Positions 15,720-23,724 of a DNA stretch of 64,000 bases are shown one piece after another. A program made the position numbers and the translations under genes. Each line of letters opens with the position of its first letter. The stretch's first letter is position 1. The notes below the pieces were generated by a model that ran no database searches, had not been told where the DNA came from, and saw nothing but the letters and a program-made list of their open reading frames with translations. The stretch comes from Azospirillum sp. 412522 (GTDB lineage: Bacteria; Pseudomonadota; Alphaproteobacteria; Azospirillales; Azospirillaceae): contig NZ_RWIJ01000009.1 in the NCBI RefSeq assembly GCF_019805165.1, positions 182,058 to 246,057 on the forward strand, given 5' to 3'.

Positions 15720-16936
15720 TCCGAGACACCGAAGACCTCGCCCGCCGCAGCGCCGGCGTGCCGATCAAGATCACCGGCGTGAAGACCTTCGTCGTCAACG
15801 CCGAGATGCGCAACTGGATCTTCGTGAAGGTGCTGACCGACCAGCCCGGCCTGTATGGTTGGGGCGAGGCCAGCCTGAACTGGAAGACGCGGGCCGTCAC
15901 CGGCGCCGTCGAGGATCTGGAGCCGACCGTGCTCGGCCGCGACCCGCGCGACATCGAGCAGTGCGTCCGCGCGATGAACAAGTTCAGCTACTACAAGCTG
16001 GGCATGGTCGGCGTGACGGCGATCAGCGGCATCGAGCACGCGCTGTGGGACATCTTCGGCAAGAGCGTCGGCCTGCCGGTGTGGCGCCTGCTCGGCGGCA
16101 AGGTCCGCGACCGCGTGCGCGTCTACACCCATCTCGGCCTCGGCGAGATGAAGTCGGTGTACGAGACCTTCGACGTCGGTTCGCTGAAGGAGCGCGCCGC
16201 CGCAGTGACGGAAAAGGGCTACGACGCGCTGAAGGTGGTGTTCATCCCCTACGGCGCCCACAGCGCCCCGGTCCCGGCCCAGCGCCATGTCGGGAAGATG
16301 ATGCAGGCGCTGCGCGACACGGTGGGCGACGGCGTCGACATCATGATCGACTTCCACGGCCGCCCCGGCTCCATCGCTGCCGCCATGGGCTACATCCGCG
16401 AACTGGAGCCCTACCGGCCGATGTTCTGCGAGGAGCCGGTCCAGCCCGGCGACACCGAGGCGCTGCGCCGCATCGCCGAGCAGGCCGACTGCCCCATCGC
16501 GTCGGGCGAGCGGCTGGTCGGTTTGAGGGAGTTCATGCCGGTCTTCGCCCAGAAGGCGGTGCACATCGCCCAGCCCGACCTGAACCACACCGGCGGCCTG
16601 CTGGAAGGGAAGAGGATCGCGGCACTGGCCGAGGCGGAGCTGATCGGCATCGCGCCCCACAATCCCAACGGCCCGCTGGCCGGCGTCGCCGCCCTGCATT
16701 TCGACATCTCCACCCCGAACTTCGTCATCCAGGAGGAGATGAGCGGTGCGGTGCCCTGGTACGACGACGTGGTGCAGACGCCGATCCGCCGCACCGGCAG
16801 CCATTGGGAGGTGCCGGACGTGCCCGGCTTCGGCATCGAGGTGAACGAGGCGGAGGCGGCCAAGCACCCGTTCAAGCCGGAGGTGATGCACACGACCTCG
16901 GCGGTGCTGGACGACGGCACCATCGTCGATTGGTAA
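15716..16936 (+). CDS. enolase-superfamily dehydratase (galactonate dehydratase-like)
   Basis: Mandelate racemase/muconate lactonizing enzyme family protein, 406 residues, most like D-galactonate dehydratases. Mg ligands are Asp212 (IDFHGRPG), Glu239 or Glu240 (FCEEPV) and Glu265 (SGERL). Candidate general acid/base residues are His214 and His315 (IAPHNPNGP). Such enzymes remove water from acid sugars or similar 2-hydroxy acids to give a 2-keto-3-deoxy acid. It overlaps the hydroxyacid dehydrogenase gene by 4 bases and is followed after 50 bases by the iron-alcohol-dehydrogenase-like gene. The exact sugar acid is unknown. Confidence 0.87.
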   Translation: MIRDTEDLARRSAGVPIKITGVKTFVVNAEMRNWIFVKVLTDQPGLYGWGEASLNWKTRAVTGAVEDLEPTVLGRDPRDIEQCVRAMNKFSYYKLGMVGVTAISGIEHALWDIFGKSVGLPVWRLLGGKVRDRVRVYTHLGLGEMKSVYETFDVGSLKERAAAVTEKGYDALKVVFIPYGAHSAPVPAQRHVGKMMQALRDTVGDGVDIMIDFHGRPGSIAAAMGYIRELEPYRPMFCEEPVQPGDTEALRRIAEQADCPIASGERLVGLREFMPVFAQKAVHIAQPDLNHTGGLLEGKRIAALAEAELIGIAPHNPNGPLAGVAALHFDISTPNFVIQEEMSGAVPWYDDVVQTPIRRTGSHWEVPDVPGFGIEVNEAEAAKHPFKPEVMHTTSAVLDDGTIVDW

Positions 16937-16986
16937 GCCGCGGCCTCCCTCTTTCATCGAACGGGTTTTTCGGACGGATTTCCATC

Positions 16987-18075
16987 ATGAGAGAATTCAG
17001 CACCCCGGGCGACGTGTTCAACGCGCTGCCGTCGCGGGTCGTCTTCGGGGCGGGCGCGGTCGAGCGCATCGACGGGGAAGTGGAGCGGCTGGGGGCCAGG
17101 CGCGCGCTCGTCGTGTCCACGCCCGGCCGCAGCGCCATGGGCGGGCGCGTCGCCGACCGCCTCGGCAGCCGCTGCATCGGCATCCTGCCGGAGGCGATTT
17201 CCCAGGTGCCGATCGAACTGGCCATCCGCGGCCGGGCCAAGGCGCGCGACATGGGCGCCGACTGCCTGGTCAGCGTCGGCGGCGGCGCCTCCATCGGCCT
17301 GGGCAAGGCCATCGCGCTGGAACTCGGACTGCCGATCGTCGCCGTGCCGACCACCTATTCCGGCTCCGAGATGACCGGCTTCTGCGGGATCACCATCGAC
17401 GGCGTCAAGCGCATGCACCAGAGCCTGCGCATGCTGGCCGCCACCGTCGTCTACGATCCCTCGCTGACGCTCGGGCTGCCGGTGGACGTCAGCATGGCCA
17501 GCGCCATGAACGCGCTCGCCCATTGCGTCGATGCCATCTACACCCCGACCATCAGCCCGGTGATCGTGCCGGCGGCGATGGAGGGCGCGCGGGCGATCAT
17601 GGACGCGCTGCCGCGGGTGGCGGCCCGTCCGGACGACGGGCAGGCGCGCGCCGACCTGCTCTACGGCGCCCACCTCGCCGGCGCGGCGCTGGCCGGCGGC
17701 TTCGCCCTCCAGCATGGCGTCGCCCATGTGCTGGGCGGCACCTACGGCGTGTCGCACGGACTGTCCCATGCGCTGGTGCTGCCCCATGTCGCGGCCTACA
17801 ATGCGCCTTTCGCCCCTCAGGAAATGGACCGGCTGGCCGCCGCCATGGGGGTGGCGGACGTCGGCGCCGCCATTTTCGACGTGATGGAAACGGTCGGCCT
17901 GCCGACGCGCCTGACGGAGGTCGGCTTCTCCGCCGACCGGATCGCCGAGGCCGCCCGCATCACCGTCGAGACCGACAACCGCTACAACCCCGGACCGGTG
18001 ACCGAGGAGGCCGTGCGCGGCATCCTCGCCGCCGCAGTGGAGGGACGTCGTCCGGGATCGCAGCCGGGCCGGTGA
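16987..18075 (+). CDS. maleylacetate reductase-like iron-containing dehydrogenase
   Basis: Iron-dependent alcohol dehydrogenase family protein, 362 residues. The pattern is that of maleylacetate reductase: an N-terminal RVVFGAGAVERI strand, the nucleotide loop SVGGGASIGLGKAIA, the segment VPTTYSGSEMT, and metal-binding histidines in ALAHCVDAIYTP, LQHGVAHVLGG and GLSHALVLPHV. Maleylacetate reductase feeds aromatic-ring products into the 3-oxoadipate route. Next to an enolase-superfamily dehydratase it may instead act on a related dicarboxylate or keto acid. It is the third gene of the operon and is followed by the TRAP binding protein. Confidence 0.85.
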   Translation: MREFSTPGDVFNALPSRVVFGAGAVERIDGEVERLGARRALVVSTPGRSAMGGRVADRLGSRCIGILPEAISQVPIELAIRGRAKARDMGADCLVSVGGGASIGLGKAIALELGLPIVAVPTTYSGSEMTGFCGITIDGVKRMHQSLRMLAATVVYDPSLTLGLPVDVSMASAMNALAHCVDAIYTPTISPVIVPAAMEGARAIMDALPRVAARPDDGQARADLLYGAHLAGAALAGGFALQHGVAHVLGGTYGVSHGLSHALVLPHVAAYNAPFAPQEMDRLAAAMGVADVGAAIFDVMETVGLPTRLTEVGFSADRIAEAARITVETDNRYNPGPVTEEAVRGILAAAVEGRRPGSQPGR

Positions 18076-18119
18076 GGGACCGAACCGGACGGGAAAACGC
18101 AAAAAGGGAGGGAACCACC

Positions 18120-19127
18120 ATGATGATCAAGCGCAGACAGTTTCTGGCCACCGCCGCCGCGGGCGCCCTGGCCGCCCCCTTCATTTCAAAGGCGCATGCC
18201 GCGGAATTCGCCTGGAAGTTCGGCCACGGCTTTCCTGCCAGCCATCCGCTGCACGTCCGCGCCGTCGAGGCCGCCGAGCGCATCCGCAAGGAGACCAACG
18301 GCAAGGTCGACATCGCGGTCTTCCCCAACAGCCAGCTCGGCGGCGACAGCGACCTGCTGGCCCAGGTCCGCTCCGGCGGCATCGAATTCTTCAGCACCGG
18401 CGGGCTGATCCTGTCCACCCTGGTCCCGGTGGCGTCGATCAACGGCATGGGATTCGCGTTCAAGGATTACGACGCGGTCTGGAAGGCGATGGACGGCCAG
18501 CTCGGCGGTGTGATCCGCAAGGGGTTCGACAAGGCCGGCCTCCACGCCTTCGAGCGTATTTGGGACAATGGCTTCCGCCAGATCACCACCGCCACCAAGC
18601 CGATCACCGGGCCGGCCGACCTCGCCGCCTTCAAGATCCGCGTCCCGGTCAGCCCGGTCTACGTGTCGCTGTTCAAGGGGCTGGGCGCGTCGCCGACCAG
18701 CATCAACCTGGGCGAGGTCTATGCCGCGCTTCAGACCGGCGTGGTCGACGGGCAGGAGAACCCGCTGGTGGTCGCCGACACCGCCAAATTCTACGAAGTC
18801 CAGAAATTCTGCTCGATCACCAACCATGTGTGGGACGGGTCCTGGATCGTCACCAACGGCCGGTCCTGGCGCGGACTGCCCGAGGATCTGCGGCAGATCG
18901 TCAGCCGCAACCTGAATGACGGCGCGCAGCAGCAGCGCCAGGACATCGCCGGCCTGAACGAGGCTCTGCAAAGCTCGCTCTCGCAGAAAGGGCTGGCCTT
19001 CAACAAGGTCGATCCGGCGCCCTTCCGGGAGGCCCTGCGCAAGTCCGGCTTCTACGGCGAATGGAAGGCAAAATACGGCGAGGAGGCCTGGAGCGCCCTG
19101 GAAAGCTCGGTGGGGGCCCTGACATGA
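18120..19127 (+). CDS. dctP: TRAP transporter substrate-binding protein (DctP family)
   Basis: Periplasmic solute receptor of a TRAP transporter, 335 residues. It starts with a Tat-like signal (RRQFLATAAAGALAAP, cleavage near AHA-AE), unusual but known in this family. The ligand-binding core includes SNSQLGGD-like FPNSQLGGDSD, the carboxylate-binding arginine region KIRVPVSP, and GEVYAALQTGVVDGQENP. TRAP receptors bind organic acids, which suits the neighbouring hydroxyacid and sugar-acid enzymes. Its stop overlaps the permease start (ATGA). Two ATGs are adjacent (18120, 18123); either may start. Confidence 0.92.
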   Translation: MMIKRRQFLATAAAGALAAPFISKAHAAEFAWKFGHGFPASHPLHVRAVEAAERIRKETNGKVDIAVFPNSQLGGDSDLLAQVRSGGIEFFSTGGLILSTLVPVASINGMGFAFKDYDAVWKAMDGQLGGVIRKGFDKAGLHAFERIWDNGFRQITTATKPITGPADLAAFKIRVPVSPVYVSLFKGLGASPTSINLGEVYAALQTGVVDGQENPLVVADTAKFYEVQKFCSITNHVWDGSWIVTNGRSWRGLPEDLRQIVSRNLNDGAQQQRQDIAGLNEALQSSLSQKGLAFNKVDPAPFREALRKSGFYGEWKAKYGEEAWSALESSVGALT

Positions 19128-21013
19128 CGGCGGTGGTGGATCACAAGTCCACCGCCGGCCCGTCCACCGCCGGCCCGTCCGGCGGCGCCAGCCCGTGGCT
19201 GGCGCAGGTCGACCGGCTCCTGGGCTGGGTGTCGGAACTGCCGGTGGCGCTTCTGGTGGCGGCGGAGGTGGTGATTCTCTTCACCGGCATCGTTGCCCGC
19301 TACGTGCTCCACGCGCCGATCACCTGGTCGGACGAGCTGGCGTCGATCTTGTTCCTGTGGCTGGCGATGCTGGGGGCCGTCGTCGCCTTCCGCCGCGGCG
19401 AGCATATGCGGATGACCGCCCTCGTCAGCTGGGCGTCGCCCCGCGCGCGGGCGTTCCTCGACGTCTTCGCGGTGGCGGCGGCGCTCTGCTTCCTGCTGCT
19501 GGTCATCCTGCCGGCCGGTGAGTTCGCCTGGGAGGAGCTGGAGATCACCACCCCGGCGCTGCAGATCTCGAACATGTGGCGTGCGGCCGCCCTGCCGACC
19601 GGCCTCGGGCTGATGATCGCGACCGCCCTGGTCCGGCTGGCACGGGTGGGCGACGTCAGGCTGGTGGCGGGCGCCCTGGCGGCGGTGGCGGCGGTGGCCG
19701 GACTGTTCACGGTCCTCCAGCCGGTGCTGGCCGACCTCGGCAAGCTCAACCTGCTGGTCTTCTTCGTGGTCGTGGTGGCCGGATCCGTGTTCGCCGGCGT
19801 GCCCATCGCCTTCGCCTTCGGGCTGTCCAGCTTCGGCTATCTCGCCTTGACCACGAAGGTTCCGCTGCTGGTCGTCGTCGGCCGGATGGACGAAGGCATG
19901 TCGCACCTGATCCTGCTGTCGGTGCCGCTGTTCGTCTTCCTCGGCCTGCTGATCGAGATGACCGGCATGGCCCGCGCCATGGTGGCGGTGCTGGCCAACC
20001 TGCTCGGCCATGTGCGCGGCGGCCTGTCCTATGTGCTGATCGGCGCGATGTATCTGGTGTCCGGCATTTCCGGTTCGAAGGCCGCCGACATGGCGGCGGT
20101 CGCCCCGGTGCTGTTCCCGGAGATGAAGAACCGCGGCGCCAAGCCGGGCGACCTCGTGGCTCTGCTGGCCGCGACCGGCGCGCAGACCGAGACCATTCCG
20201 CCCAGCATCGTCCTGATCACCATCGGTTCGGTCACAGGAGTCTCCATCGCCGCACTCTTCACCGGCGGGCTGCTGCCCGGCCTGCTGCTGGCGGTGATGC
20301 TGTGTGTGGTCGTGCGGCACCGCTACCGCCACGAAGACCTGTCGGGGGTGCGCCGGCCGACCGGCGGCGAGCTGGGCCGAAGCCTGGTGGTGGCGCTGCC
20401 GGCGCTCGCCCTGCCTTTCGTCATCCGCACCGCGGTGATCGAGGGCGTCGCCACGGCGACCGAGGTTTCGACCATCGGCATCGTTTACGCCGTTGCCGTC
20501 GGCCTGCTGGTCTATCGCCGCTTCGACTGGCGGCGGGTGGTTCCCATGCTGGTCGAGACCGCGGCCCTGTCGGGAGCGATCCTGTTCATCATCGGCACCG
20601 CGACGGCGATGGCCTGGTGCCTGACGCGCTCCGGCTTCTCGACCGATCTGGCCCACTTCATGGCCAGCCTGCCGGGCGGCGCCTTCACCTTCCTGGCGGT
20701 GTCCATCGTCGCCTTCATTGTCCTGGGCAGCGTGCTGGAAGGCATCCCGGCCATCGTGCTGTTCGGCCCGTTGCTGTTCCCCATCGCCCGCGAGATGGGC
20801 GTGCATGAGGTTCAGTATGCGATGGTGGTGATCCTCGCCATGGGCCTGGGCCTGTTCGCCCCGCCTTTCGGCGTCGGCTTCTATGTCGCCTCCGCCATCG
20901 GCCGGGTCAATCCGGACGAGGGCATGCGCCCGATCATGGGCTATCTGGCGGCGCTGCTGGCCGGACTGGCGCTGGTCGCGGCCATTCCCTGGATCTCGAC
21001 CGGCTTCCTGTGA
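19124..21013 (+). CDS. fused TRAP transporter permease (DctQ-DctM)
   Basis: Single-chain TRAP permease, 629 residues. The N-terminal part to about residue 190 is the small DctQ subunit (ITWSDELASILFLWLAMLGA is characteristic). The rest is the large DctM subunit with about 12 helices, including the GISGSKAADMAAVAPVLFPEMKNRG region and the end motif GLGLFAPPFGVGFYVAS. Fusion of Q and M is common. With the DctP protein encoded just upstream it imports an organic acid using an ion gradient. It is the last gene of the catabolic operon and a strong hairpin follows. Confidence 0.92.
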   Translation: MTAVVDHKSTAGPSTAGPSGGASPWLAQVDRLLGWVSELPVALLVAAEVVILFTGIVARYVLHAPITWSDELASILFLWLAMLGAVVAFRRGEHMRMTALVSWASPRARAFLDVFAVAAALCFLLLVILPAGEFAWEELEITTPALQISNMWRAAALPTGLGLMIATALVRLARVGDVRLVAGALAAVAAVAGLFTVLQPVLADLGKLNLLVFFVVVVAGSVFAGVPIAFAFGLSSFGYLALTTKVPLLVVVGRMDEGMSHLILLSVPLFVFLGLLIEMTGMARAMVAVLANLLGHVRGGLSYVLIGAMYLVSGISGSKAADMAAVAPVLFPEMKNRGAKPGDLVALLAATGAQTETIPPSIVLITIGSVTGVSIAALFTGGLLPGLLLAVMLCVVVRHRYRHEDLSGVRRPTGGELGRSLVVALPALALPFVIRTAVIEGVATATEVSTIGIVYAVAVGLLVYRRFDWRRVVPMLVETAALSGAILFIIGTATAMAWCLTRSGFSTDLAHFMASLPGGAFTFLAVSIVAFIVLGSVLEGIPAIVLFGPLLFPIAREMGVHEVQYAMVVILAMGLGLFAPPFGVGFYVASAIGRVNPDEGMRPIMGYLAALLAGLALVAAIPWISTGFL

Positions 21014-21035
21014 CCGCGGCTCGTCGCACTCCGCC

Positions 21036-21076
21036 GAAGCCGGCTCCGGTTCATTCCGGGGCCGGCTTCTTCTTTT
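21036..21076 (+). terminator. Rho-independent terminator of the TRAP operon
   Basis: A stem of GAAGCCGGC-TCCGG against CCGG-GGCCGGCTTC with a short TTCATT loop, followed by TTCTTTT. It lies 22 bases after the TRAP permease stop. Confidence 0.75.
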
Positions 21077-21182
21077 CGGAGCCGCCGCTTCGGTCGCGGC
21101 GATCGGTGCGCGTGATCTCCTTGCCGAGCATGGCGACGGTGCCGATCACGCGGATGAAGAACAGAAAGGTCCAGATCGGCAT
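21051..21182 (-). CDS. possible small membrane protein
   Basis: A 43-codon frame on the minus strand: a hydrophobic start MPIWTFLFFIRVIGTVAML, then a charged tail KEITRTDRRDRSGG ending in KKKPAPE. The one-helix-plus-basic-tail pattern and G/C-rich third positions look like a real small protein. However, there is no clear ribosome site before the ATG, and the 3' end overlaps the TRAP operon terminator. It could also be the last fragment of a larger membrane protein. I do not recognise the family. Confidence 0.3.
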   Translation of the reverse strand: MPIWTFLFFIRVIGTVAMLGKEITRTDRRDRSGGSEKKKPAPE

Positions 21183-21431
21183 CGCCAGTCAGGAGTGCGG
21201 CAGGACCCACAGCCGCGGGCGTGACGGACCAGCACGCATCTCGATCTTCTGATGGATGGGGGTGAGGATCGACTGATGTGTGGCTTGTGCTGAATTTTGC
21301 CCGTGAAACCGGAGCCTGACGGACACGACCACGTTCACCGGCGAATTTTCGCGCATCGTGGCGAGGCGCAGCGTAGACTTTCCCGGATCGACGGACGATC
21401 CCGCACTCTTTCAAGGAAGTCAGTAGGCCCC

Positions 21432-21674
21432 ATGCCACCCTCCAGGCCCCGCGCACCAGTGCCGCGACCGAATTTCAGCAAGTCCCGCCCCAACACCGGC
21501 GCTTCGGCCGGGGTTCGGCCAGCACCCGCCCGGGTGAACGGATCAGCGCTTCAAAAACAGACCCAATGGCTCGCCCGCGCTGTCGATGCCGAACGCGCTG
21601 GCGACGGCGTGGAGGCCGAGCTGTGCCGGCAGTATGCCGAACATTGGTTCCGCGTCTCCCGCGGGCAGGATTGA
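21432..21674 (+). CDS. small DUF4167-like protein
   Basis: An 80-residue protein with a basic, proline-rich N-terminal half and a helical end. The end (QWLARAVDAERAGDGVEAE, then QYAEHWFRV) matches the pattern of the alphaproteobacterial DUF4167 domain, where a GDxVxAE...Q.AEH.FR signature is typical. Full DUF4167 proteins are longer and often RNA- or chromosome-associated, but their function is not settled. This short version has no obvious strong ribosome site and stands alone. It may be a working paralogue or a fragment. Confidence 0.45.
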   Translation: MPPSRPRAPVPRPNFSKSRPNTGASAGVRPAPARVNGSALQKQTQWLARAVDAERAGDGVEAELCRQYAEHWFRVSRGQD

Positions 21675-22048
21675 AACCAAGCTGTTGCGAAAGGGACGGG
21701 GCTGCGCACCGCGGAAAGCGGCCTTCCTGTTCTGCGCCCCTCCGCGCAGCGGCCCGGCGATCCTGAACAGGCGGGCGACGGAGGCCGCCGGACCGGGCAT
21801 GTCGTCGGTCGGGATGGCGGCGACATACCCCCAGCGCACCATCTTCATCGCAGGCCTCTTCAGGACGGCCCCCCGAAGGGGCGGCCTCCGCGGTTCTCCG
21901 CGCCCGCCGCCAGTCCTTGAAACGGAACCCGGCGCGCCGCCGATGGGAAGTCATAAAACGGCGACTTCCCCAGTATGCCGCAAATATGATAGTGATTGTC
22001 ATTCTCATATTTATGTTCAGGCGGACCTGGGGCCGGGGGGTTCAGTAT
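21675..22048. other. intergenic region before the iron-uptake operon
   Basis: About 370 bases without a gene I can support. The only clear signal is the Fur box at 21988-22006. A GC-rich hairpin (GGCC...GGCC type) lies near 21875. An antisense frame at 21543-21848 has no recognisable features. Confidence 0.4.
21988..22006. promoter_or_regulatory. Fur box
   Basis: GATAGTGATTGTCATTCTC matches the classic 19-bp Fur consensus at 15 of 19 positions. It lies about 45 bases before the FecI start, in an AT-rich patch. It implies iron-repressed expression of the sigma factor and the uptake operon. Confidence 0.75.
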
Positions 22049-22588
22049 ATGTCCATCAAACAACCTGTACTCGAAGAATCCCGTGGAACCGTTGAGTTTG
22101 GACTGTTCTACAGCGAGCATCATGGCTGGCTGCACAACTGGTTACGACGCAAGTTGGGATGTGCGCACAACGCGGCCGATGTGGCGCAGGACACATTCCT
22201 GCGCATCCTGGCCTCACGCGACGCGCTGCTGGGCATCCGCGAACCCCGTGCCTTCCTCACCACCACGGCGAAGCGCCTGCTGTTGGATCGTGCGCGCCGC
22301 CAGACGATCGAGCAGGCCTATCTGGCCGAGCTGGCAGTCGCCGCCGAGACGATAGCCGGCCATCCCTCGCCGGAGGAGGTGCTCGCCGCGGTGCAGGCGC
22401 TCGAACAGATCGGCGCCGCCCTGCAGGCGGTGTCGGCCAAGGCTCGGGAGGCTTTCCTGATGCACTATCTGGACGACCAGAGCCACAGCTCGATCGCCGG
22501 CCACCTCGGGGTGTCGACGCGGATGGTGCAGAAGTATCTGGCGCAGTGCCTGCTGCTGTGCTGCCGGATGCGCGACAGGCATCTGTGA
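22049..22588 (+). CDS. fecI: FecI-like ECF sigma factor
   Basis: Extracytoplasmic-function sigma factor of the iron-starvation group, about 179 residues. Region 2 reads HHGWLHNWLRRKLGCAHNAADVAQDTFLRI, the FecI hallmark. Region 4 reads AREAFLMHYLDDQSHSSIAGHLGVSTRMVQKYL. ATG 22049 is preferred because a longer frame back to 21917 would cross the Fur box. It is followed after 10 bases by fecR. The expected circuit is: the TonB receptor binds ferric siderophore, FecR relays the signal, and this sigma factor transcribes the receptor operon. Confidence 0.92.
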   Translation: MSIKQPVLEESRGTVEFGLFYSEHHGWLHNWLRRKLGCAHNAADVAQDTFLRILASRDALLGIREPRAFLTTTAKRLLLDRARRQTIEQAYLAELAVAAETIAGHPSPEEVLAAVQALEQIGAALQAVSAKAREAFLMHYLDDQSHSSIAGHLGVSTRMVQKYLAQCLLLCCRMRDRHL

Positions 22589-22598
22589 GGCGCCCGAC

Positions 22599-23630
22599 AT
22601 GAGCGCGAAAGCCCGGAACGAGGCGGACGACGCCATTGCCGAGGAGGCGGCGCGGTGGGTGGTTGCGCTGACCGCCGACAGTGCGGCCGAGCGCGAGCAG
22701 GCCCGGGCCGGCTTCGAGCGCTGGCGGAAGGAAGATCGCCGCCATGCAGAGGCCGCCGCCCGCATGGAGCATCTGGTGGAACAGTTGCAGCATATGCGGG
22801 CCGGGGGCACCGCACGGCCGGCCCGCGCCGCCTTGAACGCAGCGATTGCCGATGGCAAGCGCGGGCATGCCCGCCGCCTGGGGGCGGCGCTCGCGATGGT
22901 CCTGGCGCTTGCCCTGCCGGGCTGGCTGGCGGTTCGGGCCTATCCCCCCGCCGAACTGATCGCCGCCCTGACCGCCGATGCGCACACGGGGACCGGGGAA
23001 TGGACCACCCGGACATTGGCCGACAACACCCGGTTGACGCTTGGCAGCGGCAGCGCCGTCGATCTGCGTTTCGACGAAAGCCGGCGCACGGTGGAACTGC
23101 TGCGGGGGGAGATTTTCGTCGATGTGGCGCCCGATGCCGGCCGCCCGTTCGTGGTGGAGACGCCGCAGGGCCGGATGCGGGCGCTGGGCACGCGCTTCTC
23201 GGTGTCCCGGGAGGCGGGCAGGGGAGAGGATGCCACCGTGCTGACGGTGGTCGAATCCAAGGTTTCCGTCGAAACCCCGGCGTCGCCGGACCGTCCGGTC
23301 GTCCAGGCCGGACAGCGCCTGCGGCTGACCGCCGCCGGCCCGGGACCGGTGACCGCCGTCGATGTGCGCAGTGTGGAGGGCGCCTGGCGCTTCCGCCAGC
23401 TGGTGGTGCAGGGGGAGCCGCTGCCGGACGTGCTGGAGCGGCTGGGCCGCTACCGCCGTGGCGTCATCCACTACGACCGTGCCGCGCTGCAGTCCTACAC
23501 GGTGTCCGCCGTCCTGCCGCTGGACGATACCGACCGGGCGCTCAGCCTGCTGGCGGCCAGCTTCCCGGCGATCCGGGTACGGACCCTGACGCCCTGGGTG
23601 GTGCTGGTGGACGCGCCGGGCCGTCCATAG
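22599..23630 (+). CDS. fecR: FecR-family anti-sigma/signal-relay protein
   Basis: Inner-membrane regulator, 343 residues. The cytoplasmic part (residues 1-90) has the WxxxLxxxxxEREQARAGFERWR pattern that binds the sigma factor. One membrane helix follows (about 93-115, LGAALAMVLALALPGWLAV). The periplasmic FecR domain has RTLADNTRLTLGSGSAVDL and LLRGEIFVDVAPDAGRPF. A C-terminal STN-like segment that meets the receptor ends the protein. It lies between fecI and the TonB receptor gene, the standard order. Confidence 0.92.
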   Translation: MSAKARNEADDAIAEEAARWVVALTADSAAEREQARAGFERWRKEDRRHAEAAARMEHLVEQLQHMRAGGTARPARAALNAAIADGKRGHARRLGAALAMVLALALPGWLAVRAYPPAELIAALTADAHTGTGEWTTRTLADNTRLTLGSGSAVDLRFDESRRTVELLRGEIFVDVAPDAGRPFVVETPQGRMRALGTRFSVSREAGRGEDATVLTVVESKVSVETPASPDRPVVQAGQRLRLTAAGPGPVTAVDVRSVEGAWRFRQLVVQGEPLPDVLERLGRYRRGVIHYDRAALQSYTVSAVLPLDDTDRALSLLAASFPAIRVRTLTPWVVLVDAPGRP

Positions 23631-23724
23631 ACGGATCGCGGGAAAAAGTTCGCCGGGTCGGTTCGGCTTTCCGGATCTCGTCCGTCAAGGGAAGCGAGAC
23701 CTCCGCCATGGAAAGCCGTCCGAC

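Noticed and set aside
21543..21848. Minus-strand frame of about 101 codons next to the DUF4167-like gene
   Set aside because: No family resemblance, and it overlaps the better supported plus-strand frame.
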